The notes beneath the pieces were generated by a model. The model worked only from the letters and a program-made list of their open reading frames with translations, was not told where the DNA came from and searched no databases. From Porphyromonas catoniae ATCC 51270 (GTDB lineage: Bacteria > Bacteroidota > Bacteroidia > Bacteroidales > Porphyromonadaceae): a stretch of 64,000 bases of DNA. A program made the position numbers and the translations under genes. Where the stretch lies: the NCBI RefSeq assembly GCF_000565015.1, contig NZ_JDFF01000011.1:124001-188000 (forward strand), in the 5' to 3' direction. Shown here one piece after another: positions 8,682 to 18,792 of this stretch (the stretch's first letter is position 1; each line of letters opens with the position of its first letter).

Positions 8682-9931
8682 ACCCATCATCCGTAGCATC
8701 CATAGCCCAAGAGGTGCGCTCTGCGCTCCTGGAGCGATTCCTTCGCTACGTAGGGATTGATACACAGAGCGACCCCAAAAGTTCAACTTATCCCTCCACG
8801 CAGAAGCAATTCAACCTGCTTCAGCTCCTACACGATGAACTCCTAGCCCTTGGCGTTCCGCTTGTCAAGCTAGATCCTCGGGGCTACGTACTGGCACAAA
8901 TCCCTGCAACGGTAGGCTACGAGGACCGTCCTGCTCTGGGGTTAATTGCCCATGTCGATACAAGTCCAGATTTCTCTGGAGCCAATGTTTCCCCTCAAAT
9001 AATTGAGGATTACGCTGGACAAACGATTGCTCTCGGTGAGCACGCAGAGCTAACAACACGCGAGTTCCCAGAGCTGAAGGAGCTACTCGGGCATACACTC
9101 ATCACCACGGATGGTACGACGCTCCTTGGTGCAGACGACAAGGCTGGAGTAGCCGAAATCATGGAGGCGGTACGCTACATCATGGCACACCCCGACCTAC
9201 CACATGGCAAGATATGCATAGGCTTTACCCCCGATGAAGAGATTGGGGCAGGCGTAGACTACTTCGATGTAAAGGCCTTCGGCGCAGACTTTGCTTTCAC
9301 CGTAGATGGAGGGAGAGAGGGAGAACTAGAGTATGAGAACTTCAATGCAGCCACCGCTAGAGTACAAGCTACGGGACGTAGCATTCACCCTGGGTATGCT
9401 AAGGGAAAGCTCGTCAATGCAATTGAAGTCATCTATCTTCTACATGCTTCGCTTCCTCATCTTGCACGTCCTGAGTTCACAGAAGGCTACGAGGGCTTCT
9501 ACCACCTTACACACTTCCACGGAGATGTAGAGCATGCAGAGGCTGAATACATCATTAGAGACCACAAGAGGGAGCTCTTTGAGGCGAAGAAAGCACATCT
9601 AGAACATATCGCCACCGAGATCAATACAGCCTATCAGCGTGAGGTCATCAGTGTAGAGATTACAGACAGCTACTACAATATGTATGACAAGGTCGCTGAG
9701 CATACCGATATGATTGATCGGGCGAAGGCAGCGATGGAGCGTGCAGGAGTAGTCCCCCGCATCACTCCGATACGAGGAGGGACAGATGGAGCAAGGCTAT
9801 CCTATATGGGACTACCCTGCCCTAATCTCTTCACAGGTGGGGCGAACTTCCACGGGAAATACGAATATGCTTCTCTCGACACGATGTGTCGTGCTGTAGA
9901 GACACTCATCTACCTAGTTACTGAAGCTTAG
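8678..9931 (+). CDS. pepT: Peptidase T (tripeptide aminopeptidase)
   Basis: 417 residues, the usual length for PepT of the M20B family. It removes the N-terminal residue from tripeptides in the cytoplasm. The two-zinc motifs are present: H-V-D-T at 92-95, the bridging Asp in LLGADDKAG near 153, and the Glu pair in TPDEEIGAG near 187. There is no signal peptide. It overlaps the upstream TPR gene by 4 bp and shares one base with the dxr start. In an amino-acid-fermenting relative of Porphyromonas this enzyme would process peptides delivered by outer-membrane importers. Confidence 0.93.
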   Translation: MNPSSVASIAQEVRSALLERFLRYVGIDTQSDPKSSTYPSTQKQFNLLQLLHDELLALGVPLVKLDPRGYVLAQIPATVGYEDRPALGLIAHVDTSPDFSGANVSPQIIEDYAGQTIALGEHAELTTREFPELKELLGHTLITTDGTTLLGADDKAGVAEIMEAVRYIMAHPDLPHGKICIGFTPDEEIGAGVDYFDVKAFGADFAFTVDGGREGELEYENFNAATARVQATGRSIHPGYAKGKLVNAIEVIYLLHASLPHLARPEFTEGYEGFYHLTHFHGDVEHAEAEYIIRDHKRELFEAKKAHLEHIATEINTAYQREVISVEITDSYYNMYDKVAEHTDMIDRAKAAMERAGVVPRITPIRGGTDGARLSYMGLPCPNLFTGGANFHGKYEYASLDTMCRAVETLIYLVTEA

Positions 9932-11115
9932 TGAAGACTCAGAAAAGGCGCATCGCTGTGCTAGGCTCTACGGGGTCAATTGGCACACAAGCACTAGACA
10001 TCCTTCGAGGCAACCAGGCAGATCTTGAGGCTACGGTACTTGTTGCCCGAAGTAGCACAGAGCTACTCATCAAGCAAGCCCTAGAGTTTCATCCTAAGGC
10101 GGTCGTCATTGCAGACGAAACGCACTATAGAGTCGTACATGAGGCTCTTCGTCCTCTAGGGATAGAGGTCTATGCCGGTGCTGACGCCATTGAGGAGGTC
10201 GTCCAAAGGGAGGATGTAGACCTTGTGCTGACTGCTATGGTAGGCTACGCAGGTCTACGCCCTACCCTATCTGCTATACGAGCAGGTAAGACCATTGCCC
10301 TTGCAAATAAAGAGACGCTCGTTGTAGCAGGCGAGATGATTATCCGAGAGGCTAAGGCTCATGGAGTACAAATCATCCCCGTGGACTCAGAGCACTCTGC
10401 CATCTATCAGTGCCTCGTTGGAGAAGAACAAGGGAAAGAGAAAAAGCCTCTCCTCGAAAAGATTCTCCTCACAGCCTCTGGTGGTCCCTTTCGAGGATTT
10501 ACACCTTCCCAGCTAGAAAGCGTTACACCTCAGCAAGCCCTTCGGCACCCAAACTGGGTAATGGGAGCCAAGGTCACTATTGACTCTGCCTCTCTGATGA
10601 ATAAGGGACTAGAGATGATCGAGGCTCGCTGGCTATTTGATACGCCTCCCGAGGATATCGAAGTCGTGGTGCATCCACAGAGCATCATCCACTCGATGGT
10701 GCAGTTTTGTGATGGATCAGTTAAGGCTCAGCTGGGACAGCCCGATATGCGTCTACCGATTAGCTATGCCCTAGGCCTTACGAAGCGTATTGCCAATAGC
10801 TATCCCCGCCTAGACTTCACGCAACATAGCTTCACCTTTGAGCGACCTGACCTAGAAGCGTTCCCCAACCTCAGTCTCGCCTATCGTGCCATAGCCTGCG
10901 GAGGAACTGCACCCTGCGTCCTAAACGCTGCCAACGAAGTAGCCGTAGCAAGTTTCCTAGAGGGTAAATTAGGCTTCCGCCGTATGAGCAAGCTCATCGA
11001 GCATACTCTAGATACAGTTGTGCTTTCCACGACCTATGACCTCTCCGTGCTAGCAGCTACAGACCACGAGGCACGCTGTCGGGCGACAGAGTGGCTCAAG
11101 AAACAATCGAAATAA
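9931..11115 (+). CDS. dxr: 1-deoxy-D-xylulose 5-phosphate reductoisomerase
   Basis: 394 residues. It converts DXP to 2-C-methyl-D-erythritol 4-phosphate with NADPH, the first committed step of the MEP isoprenoid pathway. The N-terminal nucleotide-binding loop GSTGSIG lies at residues 12-18. The metal and substrate loops SEHSAI and GAKVTIDSASLMNKGLEM are intact. The start is a GTG at 9931 that overlaps the pepT stop codon by one base; no closer ATG fits the conserved N-terminus. It is followed by rseP, a frequent neighbour of dxr in bacteria. Confidence 0.95.
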   Translation: MKTQKRRIAVLGSTGSIGTQALDILRGNQADLEATVLVARSSTELLIKQALEFHPKAVVIADETHYRVVHEALRPLGIEVYAGADAIEEVVQREDVDLVLTAMVGYAGLRPTLSAIRAGKTIALANKETLVVAGEMIIREAKAHGVQIIPVDSEHSAIYQCLVGEEQGKEKKPLLEKILLTASGGPFRGFTPSQLESVTPQQALRHPNWVMGAKVTIDSASLMNKGLEMIEARWLFDTPPEDIEVVVHPQSIIHSMVQFCDGSVKAQLGQPDMRLPISYALGLTKRIANSYPRLDFTQHSFTFERPDLEAFPNLSLAYRAIACGGTAPCVLNAANEVAVASFLEGKLGFRRMSKLIEHTLDTVVLSTTYDLSVLAATDHEARCRATEWLKKQSK

Positions 11116-11132
11116 TCTCCTACCTCAATAAA

Positions 11133-12452
11133 ATGGATATAACAATTCGGATCCTTCAGTTGCTATTTTCTCTCTCTATCCTTGTCTTCATTCATGAGCT
11201 CGGACACTATTCTATGGCTCGGTTCTTTAAGGCAAGAGTAGAGAAGTTCTACCTCTTCTTCAATCCATGGTTCTCACTCCTGAAGTGGACATCCAAGCGT
11301 AGTGGTACCACCTACGGATTGGGCTGGCTCCCCCTAGGGGGATACTGCAAAATCGCAGGGATGATTGATGAGTCTATGGATACGGATGCGATGAAGAGTG
11401 AGCCGAAGCCTGACGAATTTCGTAGCAAGAGTGCCTTCGCTCGCCTGATGATTATGGCGGGGGGAGTGCTGTTTAATATTATCCTTGCTTTCCTGATCTA
11501 TACGGGGATTACCCTTACATGGGGGAGTAAAGTCCTCCCCAGCGACCAAGTGACCTCTGGGATGCGTTTCTCCAGCACAGCTAAATCCGTTGGGTTCCAA
11601 GATGGTGACGTTGTCCTTCGGGTAGATGATCGAGTGGCACCTAACGTGCTAGACACACGATTTTTCTCTTCACTCATCAAGGCTCAGACGATCACCGTGC
11701 GCCGAGGTACAGAGGAGCGAGAAATCAAGATCCCAAGAGACATGATGAACCGACTGCTGAAGGCAGAGGAAGGCTTTGGATCGCTCTCCATCCCCTTCGT
11801 CGTGGACTCAGTCTTTGCCAATGGATCGGCTAACGGTGTCCTTCGTAGAGGAGATCACGTACTAGGCGTAGATAGCGTGACACATGCCGATGTCGCAGGG
11901 ATACTAGATGCTCTGCAGAGCAAGAGAGGGAAAGAGGTGACCCTCCTCGTCTCTCGTGAGGGGAACACCTTCGAGCAGACTATCCAGCTAGATACAGCTG
12001 GGCGCATGGGCGTCATGCTACAGGATGTAGAGGATATCTATCCTATCCAACATGTAAGCTATAACATCCTCTCCGCCGTCCCTGCAGGTATCGATCGCGC
12101 TGTACAGACGACCTCTAGCTATGTTGGCGGTCTGAAGTATATGTTTACTAAAGAAGGAGCAAAGCAAATGGGAGGACTTGGCACGATGGGTAAGCTATTC
12201 CCTTCGAGCTTTGATTGGCAGAGTTTTTGGTCAATCACAGCTTTCCTCTCCATCATCCTAGCGGTCATGAATATCCTACCTATCCCAGCTCTTGATGGGG
12301 GGCATATACTCTTCATTATCGTAGAGATGATTCGCCGAAAGCCCCTCAGCGATAAAGCGATGACAACGATCCAGACCATAGGGCTTATCCTGCTGGTACT
12401 GCTGATGCTCTATGCTAACGGCAACGATATTTATCGGGCCTTCTTCAAGTAA
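11133..12452 (+). CDS. rseP: RIP metalloprotease, RseP/site-2 protease family
   Basis: 439 residues from the ATG at 11133. An in-frame earlier start would run into dxr and add residues absent from the family. The first membrane helix holds the zinc motif H-E-L-G-H at 21-25, and the C-terminal membrane part holds the third ligand in ILPIPALDGGH. Two PDZ-like domains lie between about 170 and 330. Enzymes of this family cut transmembrane segments of anti-sigma factors and clear signal peptides. No anti-sigma factor gene is nearby, so the target is unknown. It sits 17 bp after dxr. Confidence 0.93.
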   Translation: MDITIRILQLLFSLSILVFIHELGHYSMARFFKARVEKFYLFFNPWFSLLKWTSKRSGTTYGLGWLPLGGYCKIAGMIDESMDTDAMKSEPKPDEFRSKSAFARLMIMAGGVLFNIILAFLIYTGITLTWGSKVLPSDQVTSGMRFSSTAKSVGFQDGDVVLRVDDRVAPNVLDTRFFSSLIKAQTITVRRGTEEREIKIPRDMMNRLLKAEEGFGSLSIPFVVDSVFANGSANGVLRRGDHVLGVDSVTHADVAGILDALQSKRGKEVTLLVSREGNTFEQTIQLDTAGRMGVMLQDVEDIYPIQHVSYNILSAVPAGIDRAVQTTSSYVGGLKYMFTKEGAKQMGGLGTMGKLFPSSFDWQSFWSITAFLSIILAVMNILPIPALDGGHILFIIVEMIRRKPLSDKAMTTIQTIGLILLVLLMLYANGNDIYRAFFK

Positions 12453-12473
12453 TAGATTGTCCTCCCCGAGGTC

Positions 12474-13388
12474 ATGAGTGATTTTCAGGTACACATCTTA
12501 GGTTGCGGATCAGCTCTACCAACAGCTGTGCATTATCCTACTTCGCAGGTCGTTGAGCTGAGGGATAAGCTCTTTATGATTGACTGTGGAGAGGGTGCTC
12601 AGCGTCAGTTTCGACTGCAACACCTAGACTTCGGTCGGCTGGTAGCGATTTTCATCTCGCACCTGCATGGAGATCACTGCTTTGGCCTCCCTGGACTACT
12701 CTCCTCTCTAGGGCTACTCGGGCGTCGTAGAGCTATGCCTATCTACGGTCCTAGAGGGCTGGATACATTCCTGCTCCCTTTCATTGAGCAAAATAGGCAA
12801 TATCTAGGATACGAAATCGAAATCCACATCCTAGATGATAGCATCCCTCAGCTAGCTTACGAAGACCGATCAGTAAGTGTCACAACACTTCCTCTAAAGC
12901 ATGGTGTACCCTGTGTGGGCTACCTCATCAGAGAGAAGGTAACGGAGCGTCACATCGATCGTGCTTCATGCGATTTCTACGAAGTCCCTCGCACCTTCTA
13001 TCCCTTCCTGCGTGAGGGAAGAGACTTTGTAACAAGCGAAGGCGAGGTTATCCCTAACGATCGTCTGACACGCCTTGGGCGATCCGCCCGTAGCTATGCC
13101 TACTGCTCAGATACAGCCTATGCCCCACATCTCATTCCCCTAGTTCAGTCAGTAGATCTTCTTTATCACGAAGCGACATTCCTCAATACGCTGAGAGCTC
13201 GTGCAAAAGAAACCAACCACAGTACAGCCGAAGAGGCTGCATTGATTGCATGCAAGGCGAACGTAGGGCAACTACTCATCGGGCATTACTCAGCTCGTTA
13301 TAATGACTCTCGCCCACTCCTTCGAGAGGCACAAGCGATCTTCCCCAAGACACTTGCGGCTGATGAGGGAATGGTAGTTACACTCTAG
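12474..13388 (+). CDS. rnz: Ribonuclease Z
   Basis: 304 residues, typical of the short bacterial form. It is a beta-lactamase-fold endonuclease that removes 3' trailers from tRNA precursors. The metal motif H-L-H-G-D-H is at residues 63-68; further ligands are seen in KHGVPCVGY, YCSDTAY and GHYSARY. The substrate-gripping exosite is the inserted arm around residues 155-185. The N-terminus VHILGCGSALPT is the family's usual start. It follows rseP by 21 bp. The window's tRNA-Leu shows no encoded CCA directly after the discriminator base, which fits a need for this enzyme. Confidence 0.93.
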   Translation: MSDFQVHILGCGSALPTAVHYPTSQVVELRDKLFMIDCGEGAQRQFRLQHLDFGRLVAIFISHLHGDHCFGLPGLLSSLGLLGRRRAMPIYGPRGLDTFLLPFIEQNRQYLGYEIEIHILDDSIPQLAYEDRSVSVTTLPLKHGVPCVGYLIREKVTERHIDRASCDFYEVPRTFYPFLREGRDFVTSEGEVIPNDRLTRLGRSARSYAYCSDTAYAPHLIPLVQSVDLLYHEATFLNTLRARAKETNHSTAEEAALIACKANVGQLLIGHYSARYNDSRPLLREAQAIFPKTLAADEGMVVTL

Positions 13389-13415
13389 TATACGCTCACT
13401 CAATGTAATATACAG

Positions 13416-13526
13416 CTGTTCTCCAAGGAGATCTCCAGATCGCTCTTTTCTTCTCTTCGGAATCTCTAGAGATCCCTATCTAAATCGCTAGAATATTTGC
13501 TACAAAACTCTAGAGATTTTGAGAGC
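13416..13526. repeat. Array F: CTCTAGAG palindromes at 22-bp pitch
   Basis: Three units begin at 13461, 13483 and 13505, exactly 22 bp apart, with consensus AATCTCTAGAGAT. The middle unit is degenerate (GCTAGAATA). A TCTCC/GGAGA palindrome lies just to the left (13421-13437). The core is the same as in array G at 42915-43002. The 338-bp gap between rnz and the next gene otherwise contains only the hairpin at 13645-13695. Confidence 0.65.
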
Positions 13527-13644
13527 AAGGAAACAACGTTGATGTCAGCTCCTCTTTTATGCGGTTGTTTTAGCTTCCTTCTCCCCAAAAGGAACGACCT
13601 CATGGAGCACATATAGCCCTAGGGCTTTACGTTAGCATATATGG

Positions 13645-13695
13645 AGTAGAGTGATAACCTCTGTACGCCTACGCATACAACGCTCCTCACTCTAC
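13645..13695 (+). promoter_or_regulatory. Hairpin upstream of the TPR–barrel pair
   Basis: GTAGAGTG (13645-13652) is complementary to CACTCTAC (13688-13695). The hairpin lies just ahead of the TPR gene at 13727. A separate perfect palindrome, AGCCCTAGGGCT, lies at 13614-13625. Its role is unknown; it is not followed by a T run, so it is not a typical terminator. Confidence 0.35.
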
Positions 13696-13726
13696 AGAGC
13701 TAGGATAATATAAATAGCTTACTCGT

Positions 13727-16700
13727 ATGACAACCAAGAAGATTAAACGACTTATCCTCCTCGTAGGATGTGCCAGCCTCTCGCTGCAGAGCCTATCTGC
13801 TCAAGTGACCGACCCTGGGACGAGACGTCAGGCTCTGACAGTGCTGCAACTAGATTTTGCATCCAAAAACTACATTGGATATCAGCACGACCTACCTCAA
13901 CTATACGAGCTCCCTTTGCTCACAGAGCATGTCGCCTACCGGAAGGCTCTAGCCCGTTTGATTACAGAGGAGGGGAATTCGGAAGAAATACTCTCTCGCT
14001 TCCTCAAAGACCATCCACTCTCCCTTGACCGTCCCTCGGCACAACTACTCCTTGGGCTGGTCTATCTAGAGCAGGGGCTTCTACCTCTTGCAGAGGAGGA
14101 GCTTCGCAAGGTCCAGGAAGACCTCCTTCCTCCTCACGAGGCTGCACAACACAGCCTAGCCCTAGGCTATATTCTCCTGCGCACGGATAAGGATAGCTCT
14201 CGGCTGGATGAGGCGCAGCTTCTCCTAGAGCGAGCAGCAGAAGATCCATCACCCGTAGGTGAGCAAGCCCTGCTCTACCTAGGTTCTCTTGCGTGGGCTA
14301 AGGGCAAGACAGGAGAGGCAAAAAAGATCTTCACGGCAAGGAGCTATTCTGCTGAGTTCGCCTCAGAGGCAGCCTATCAAGCGACCCTGCTTTCTTTTTC
14401 TACCGACCCACTGGAGACTGCCCTACAAAGAGCGACAGAGCTACAACGTACTTATCCCGAGGTAGCGGATCGTCCAACACTGAGAAGCCTCATTGGACAG
14501 GCGTATTTTATCCAAGGGAAATACACCGAGGCCGTACGACTGCTTCAGCCTCTACAATCCATAGGTGATTATAAGCCTCTAGCCGAAGAGTGCTACGCTC
14601 TAGGAGCCTCTCTCTACATGCTCGGACGACACGAGGAAGCCCTCCGTCCACTCAGTATCTCGGGGGAGAGTACAAAGGAACTAGGAGCACAGAGCCTCTT
14701 CCTCCTGGGGAATGCCCGACTTAAACTACAACGGACGAGCGAAGCAGCTCTTGCCTTCAGTCTAGCAGGGAAGCATCCTGCTGCAACAGAGCGTATCCGA
14801 GAGTATGCTCTGTACAATGGTATCCTGCTCCAAGACGAGACCCAACGATCAAACTTCGGACAAACGATCCAAATGGCAGAGCAATTTGTCATGAGCTTCC
14901 CACGCTCCAGCCATCGGGCAGAGATCCTTCAGCTGATGAAGTCCATCTTCCTCTCCAACAAAGACTACGCACAGTCTCTTGCTACTCTTGAGCGTCTCTC
15001 CGTGAAGACGAATGAGCTACGAGAAGCCAAGCAATACGTCCTGCTCCGACTCGGCGAGCATGCACTGTCGGGCAAGGAACATAAGACTGCGCAAGACTAC
15101 CTCTTACGTGCCATCCGTGAAGAGGCTTCCCCCCTCTTCACCGCCCAATCCTATCTCCTACGAGGTGTTTCTTACCTCGAGCAAGGCTCTTACTCTCAGG
15201 CTGAGGCCGATGCGACAAAGAGTATCTCCGCTCATAGCGACCTAGCTCTGGCCTACTACGTGCAGGGATATGCACGCTACAACGAGAAGCGCTACGAGAC
15301 GGCCTACCGTGCCTTCGATAGCTACCTCGCCAAAGCCCCTCGTGAGGAAATGGCACGCCGTGTGGATGCTCTCCTTAGGATGGGAGACTGTCAGCTTGTA
15401 GGGAAAAAGACAGCTGAAGCGATTACCCTATATCGCCGTGCGGACGAACTTGCCCCTAAGGGTAGTGACGAAGCTCTTTACCGCATAGCAGAGATCTATG
15501 GTCGCTGGGGACAGTATGCCAAGCAGACCCAGACCCTAGAGCAATTGGTCAGCCAGCACCCCAATTCGACCCACCTCCCAGAGGCTCTATATAACAAGGG
15601 ACGTGCTCTGATACTAGCCAAAGCCCCGATGAAGGAAGCAGAGGCTCCTCTAAAGCAACTCATTGACAAGTATCCAGAGACGCACTATGCTCGCCTAGCC
15701 TCTCTCGAGCGCGCCATGCTTGCATACAATAACGGCAAGAACGAAGAAGCAATAGCTGCTTACAAAGCACTCATCGCCCGCTATCCCGATAGCGATGAAG
15801 CACGCTCTGCTCTCTCCGACCTACGCAATATCTACATCAGCCTCGACCGAGTAGATGAGTACGCTACTTATGCATCCTCACTTGGTGCCCGCCTCACGCC
15901 CTCCGAGGAAGAGCGCGCCCACCTGCAGTATCTCTCCCTAGAGAGCCGATACAAGAAGGATAAGCTCTCCGTAACCTCTGATCTAGAGAACTTCCTTCGT
16001 GCTTATCCGAGTAGCAGGGAGACAGGTAAGGCACAGCTCCTGCTAGCTGATATTTACAGCCACACCGACCGTCCACATGAGGCAATTGCTCTCTATACGG
16101 CACTCTCAGCACCCTCGCGCTCTCTAGATCTTCGTATCCCCGCTCTAGAGGCTCTGACGAAACTCTACGGACAGTCTGGTGAACAGCAGAAGAGTCTAGA
16201 TAGCTGGCGTAAGCTCTATGCAATAGAGGGGCTGGAAACTCCACAGCACGCTCAATATGGGCTTAGCTTCGTACGGGTAGCTTATGACCAAAAGGACTAT
16301 AAGCAAGCAAAGAGTGTCACCAGCGAACTGCTCCAGCGCCATGACCTTGCTTCCTCTACGAGGGAGGAGCTCCAGCTCTTCCTCGCTAAGAGCGAAGAGG
16401 CCTTAGGGGCAATAAACCCTGCACTCAAGGCCTACGAACCTCTACTAAAGAATACCGACAGCCCTGCAGGGGCTGAGGGCTGTGTCCGTCATGCTGGACT
16501 CTTACTACAGACAGGCAAGGTGAAGGACGCAAAGAAAGAGCTAGATAGCTTTATCGCAAAGGGTACAGCCCAGCAGTACTGGCTGGCACGTGCCTTCCTA
16601 CTCCTCTCTGATTGCTACCACAGACAGGGCGAGACCTATGTTGCCAAGCAGTACGTAGAGAGCCTACAGGCAAACTATAAGGGGACAGAGGAAGACATCC

Positions 16701-16741
16701 AACAGATGATCTCTGAGCGCCTAAACACTTATTCCAAGTAA
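13727..16741 (+). CDS. Large exported tetratricopeptide-repeat protein
   Basis: 1004 residues with a signal peptide ending near LQSLSAQ (residue 26). The whole mature protein is a chain of TPR and TPR-like repeats with A/Y/L spacing (YKALIARYPDSDEA, YRAFDSYLAKAPREEM). There is no lipobox and no catalytic motif. The stop is only 3 bp from the next gene, which encodes a beta-barrel, so the two are almost certainly co-transcribed. A periplasmic helical scaffold paired with an outer-membrane barrel is the simplest reading; such TPR/barrel pairs recur in Bacteroidetes, but the role is not known to me. Confidence 0.72.
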   Translation: MTTKKIKRLILLVGCASLSLQSLSAQVTDPGTRRQALTVLQLDFASKNYIGYQHDLPQLYELPLLTEHVAYRKALARLITEEGNSEEILSRFLKDHPLSLDRPSAQLLLGLVYLEQGLLPLAEEELRKVQEDLLPPHEAAQHSLALGYILLRTDKDSSRLDEAQLLLERAAEDPSPVGEQALLYLGSLAWAKGKTGEAKKIFTARSYSAEFASEAAYQATLLSFSTDPLETALQRATELQRTYPEVADRPTLRSLIGQAYFIQGKYTEAVRLLQPLQSIGDYKPLAEECYALGASLYMLGRHEEALRPLSISGESTKELGAQSLFLLGNARLKLQRTSEAALAFSLAGKHPAATERIREYALYNGILLQDETQRSNFGQTIQMAEQFVMSFPRSSHRAEILQLMKSIFLSNKDYAQSLATLERLSVKTNELREAKQYVLLRLGEHALSGKEHKTAQDYLLRAIREEASPLFTAQSYLLRGVSYLEQGSYSQAEADATKSISAHSDLALAYYVQGYARYNEKRYETAYRAFDSYLAKAPREEMARRVDALLRMGDCQLVGKKTAEAITLYRRADELAPKGSDEALYRIAEIYGRWGQYAKQTQTLEQLVSQHPNSTHLPEALYNKGRALILAKAPMKEAEAPLKQLIDKYPETHYARLASLERAMLAYNNGKNEEAIAAYKALIARYPDSDEARSALSDLRNIYISLDRVDEYATYASSLGARLTPSEEERAHLQYLSLESRYKKDKLSVTSDLENFLRAYPSSRETGKAQLLLADIYSHTDRPHEAIALYTALSAPSRSLDLRIPALEALTKLYGQSGEQQKSLDSWRKLYAIEGLETPQHAQYGLSFVRVAYDQKDYKQAKSVTSELLQRHDLASSTREELQLFLAKSEEALGAINPALKAYEPLLKNTDSPAGAEGCVRHAGLLLQTGKVKDAKKELDSFIAKGTAQQYWLARAFLLLSDCYHRQGETYVAKQYVESLQANYKGTEEDIQQMISERLNTYSK

Positions 16742-16744
16742 GCA

Positions 16745-18565
16745 ATGAACAAGTCAATAGTCCTCCACTTCACTCTCCTCCTTTCGCTCCTCGCTACGGG
16801 TGAGACCCTTTCAGCACAGAATGCTCAGCCACGTAGAGCTGATACGCTTCGCCGTGAACTGACTGTCATGACTGAGGAGACCGTCGTCTTGGGAATACGC
16901 CAACCCCAAGACCTAGCTTATTCTGTCCCTTCACCACGGCTTACACCTACTCGATACAACTACCTAGATACCCCCATTCCCTACGCCCTACGCCCAGCTA
17001 TCTCTCCATTAGGAGCTCTTGGCACGATGAAGGGTGGGATAAAAGATGATGTGCATCGTGGCTACCTAACTGTAGCTGGTGGTATCGGGATGAACCTACG
17101 TGCGGGTGCAGGCTATCGTATTGTCTCAACCAAGGAAGACCTTTTCGATGCCTACGGACGATTCTTATGGGGAAATAATGCGAACCTAAACGACCTCCTT
17201 TATAGTCCTAAGGCAAAGGAACACACTTGGAGTCTCGGCACATACTATCGCCATCAGTTCGAGGATCCTACTCTTGAGCTACGTGCAGGATGGCAACAGC
17301 ACGGACATAACTACTATGGACTAGGACACGATCTGTTAGTTGGGAATCCTGGAGGAGCAGGCCTACGTGATCTAATGAAGCTATCCACAGGACGCTTCGA
17401 CCTGGATGCTCGCCTCTCTCTCCCTGAGGATCTCACTGAGGATTGGCTCTATGATGGACGTTTTCACCTTACCTATGCAGGCACTCGCTACAGCCATGGC
17501 GCATGGAGTACCCCATACAAGCCCACTGAATGGCTACCAAGTCTATCACTTAATCTATCCAATCGTCTCAGTGGGACATCTCGGTGGGGAGTGATGGGGG
17601 ATCTCTCTTTATCCATCCTGAACTTTCCTCTGCCTCCCACAGGACTTACTCAAGAGACAGCCGTCTCATCCAATCGGATGATCCTCTCTGCTGCTCCCTA
17701 CCTCCTATCAGATGACGTTAGTGGTGACTTTTCTTGGAGGCTCCTCGGCGGACTACGACTATTAAGCGGAGGTGATCGAAACGCCTCACACTTATATCTC
17801 TTCCCCAAGGTCGATGCATCGCTCACATATAGCCGATACTTACAGCTCCGCCTGGAGACAGATGCCGAGCTTCACCGCCTTGGACTAGGGGATATGCAGG
17901 AAGTCATGCCCTACCTCGACGCCTACACATTCCCCGATCGACTTGAGCGTACCTACTGGGGTAAGCTTTCGCTAAGTACAACGATTGCTGATCGCTTCAA
18001 TGCGACAGCCTTTGCTCGCTACTCAGGCCATCGAAACGCAGCACAGTTCCGTCCTTTTCTCTCCCCATCACACTACTTCCCTAGCCCATCAGGCTATAGC
18101 GACGAATATAGTTCTCTCTCCTTCACTCCCTACTATGCAGGCTACCGAGAGCTTAGCTTTGGTCTTGATCTTGCCTTCAACCACCGCGGGCTCTTCCAAG
18201 CCTCACTTGGTGGAGAGTTCATGAAGTACCTTGACCCAACTGACCTCCTCTCTGGGAAGCCCGAGTATCGGGTGAAAGCACTCGCTGAGCTAAACTTCAT
18301 TCCTCGCACATCTCTACATATCGGCTATGATATCACGGGGGCGGTAAGCTACTATAATCTCTCGAACCCACCCTATCTAGGGAAGGGAACTCAGATGAAA
18401 CTCTCTGCTGCCCATCTACTACACGCTGACCTCGTCTATCAGCTGACGAAGTCACTCAGCCTAACAGCTGAGGCTCGAGCCTTACTCCTCGGTCTAGAGA
18501 CCCAGTGGTTTGGTTACCACCAGCAGCCTCCTGTAGCACTCATCGGCTTACAGTATCGCTTCTAG
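16745..18565 (+). CDS. Outer-membrane beta-barrel protein, TonB-receptor-like barrel without a plug
   Basis: 606 residues with a signal peptide ending near ETLSAQ (residue 27). Residues from about 110 on alternate short aromatic-rich strands and polar loops (HTWSLGTYYRHQF, LELRAGWQQHGHNYYG), and the last residues, VALIGLQYRF, form a classical C-terminal barrel strand ending in Phe. A recognisable TonB plug is absent. It is probably a porin-like or assembly partner of the TPR protein encoded 3 bp upstream. The unit ends at the strong hairpin at 18584. Confidence 0.7.
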   Translation: MNKSIVLHFTLLLSLLATGETLSAQNAQPRRADTLRRELTVMTEETVVLGIRQPQDLAYSVPSPRLTPTRYNYLDTPIPYALRPAISPLGALGTMKGGIKDDVHRGYLTVAGGIGMNLRAGAGYRIVSTKEDLFDAYGRFLWGNNANLNDLLYSPKAKEHTWSLGTYYRHQFEDPTLELRAGWQQHGHNYYGLGHDLLVGNPGGAGLRDLMKLSTGRFDLDARLSLPEDLTEDWLYDGRFHLTYAGTRYSHGAWSTPYKPTEWLPSLSLNLSNRLSGTSRWGVMGDLSLSILNFPLPPTGLTQETAVSSNRMILSAAPYLLSDDVSGDFSWRLLGGLRLLSGGDRNASHLYLFPKVDASLTYSRYLQLRLETDAELHRLGLGDMQEVMPYLDAYTFPDRLERTYWGKLSLSTTIADRFNATAFARYSGHRNAAQFRPFLSPSHYFPSPSGYSDEYSSLSFTPYYAGYRELSFGLDLAFNHRGLFQASLGGEFMKYLDPTDLLSGKPEYRVKALAELNFIPRTSLHIGYDITGAVSYYNLSNPPYLGKGTQMKLSAAHLLHADLVYQLTKSLSLTAEARALLLGLETQWFGYHQQPPVALIGLQYRF

Positions 18566-18583
18566 ATCGAAAGCCTTATACCT

Positions 18584-18632
18584 AAAATAACCTCCCCGAT
18601 GTCCTAAAGGTGACATCGGGGAGGTTATTTTT
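18584..18632. terminator. Strong bidirectional terminator
   Basis: A perfect 20-bp stem (18584-18603 with 18612-18631) and an 8-nt loop. It is flanked by A-rich and T-rich ends, so it can terminate from both sides: the barrel gene from the left and aguB from the right. Confidence 0.9.
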
Positions 18633-18792
18633 CTCTATCACATTACCTAGTTCCAGAGCCTCTATAAATAATCACTCAACGTCTCATCACTTACTAGGAC
18701 CAGATAATATAAATAGTACGTTAAAGAAGACCATCAGGAAGACTCCCTATCATAATAACTCTAGGGGGAATTGCAAATCTTAAATCCCCGAG

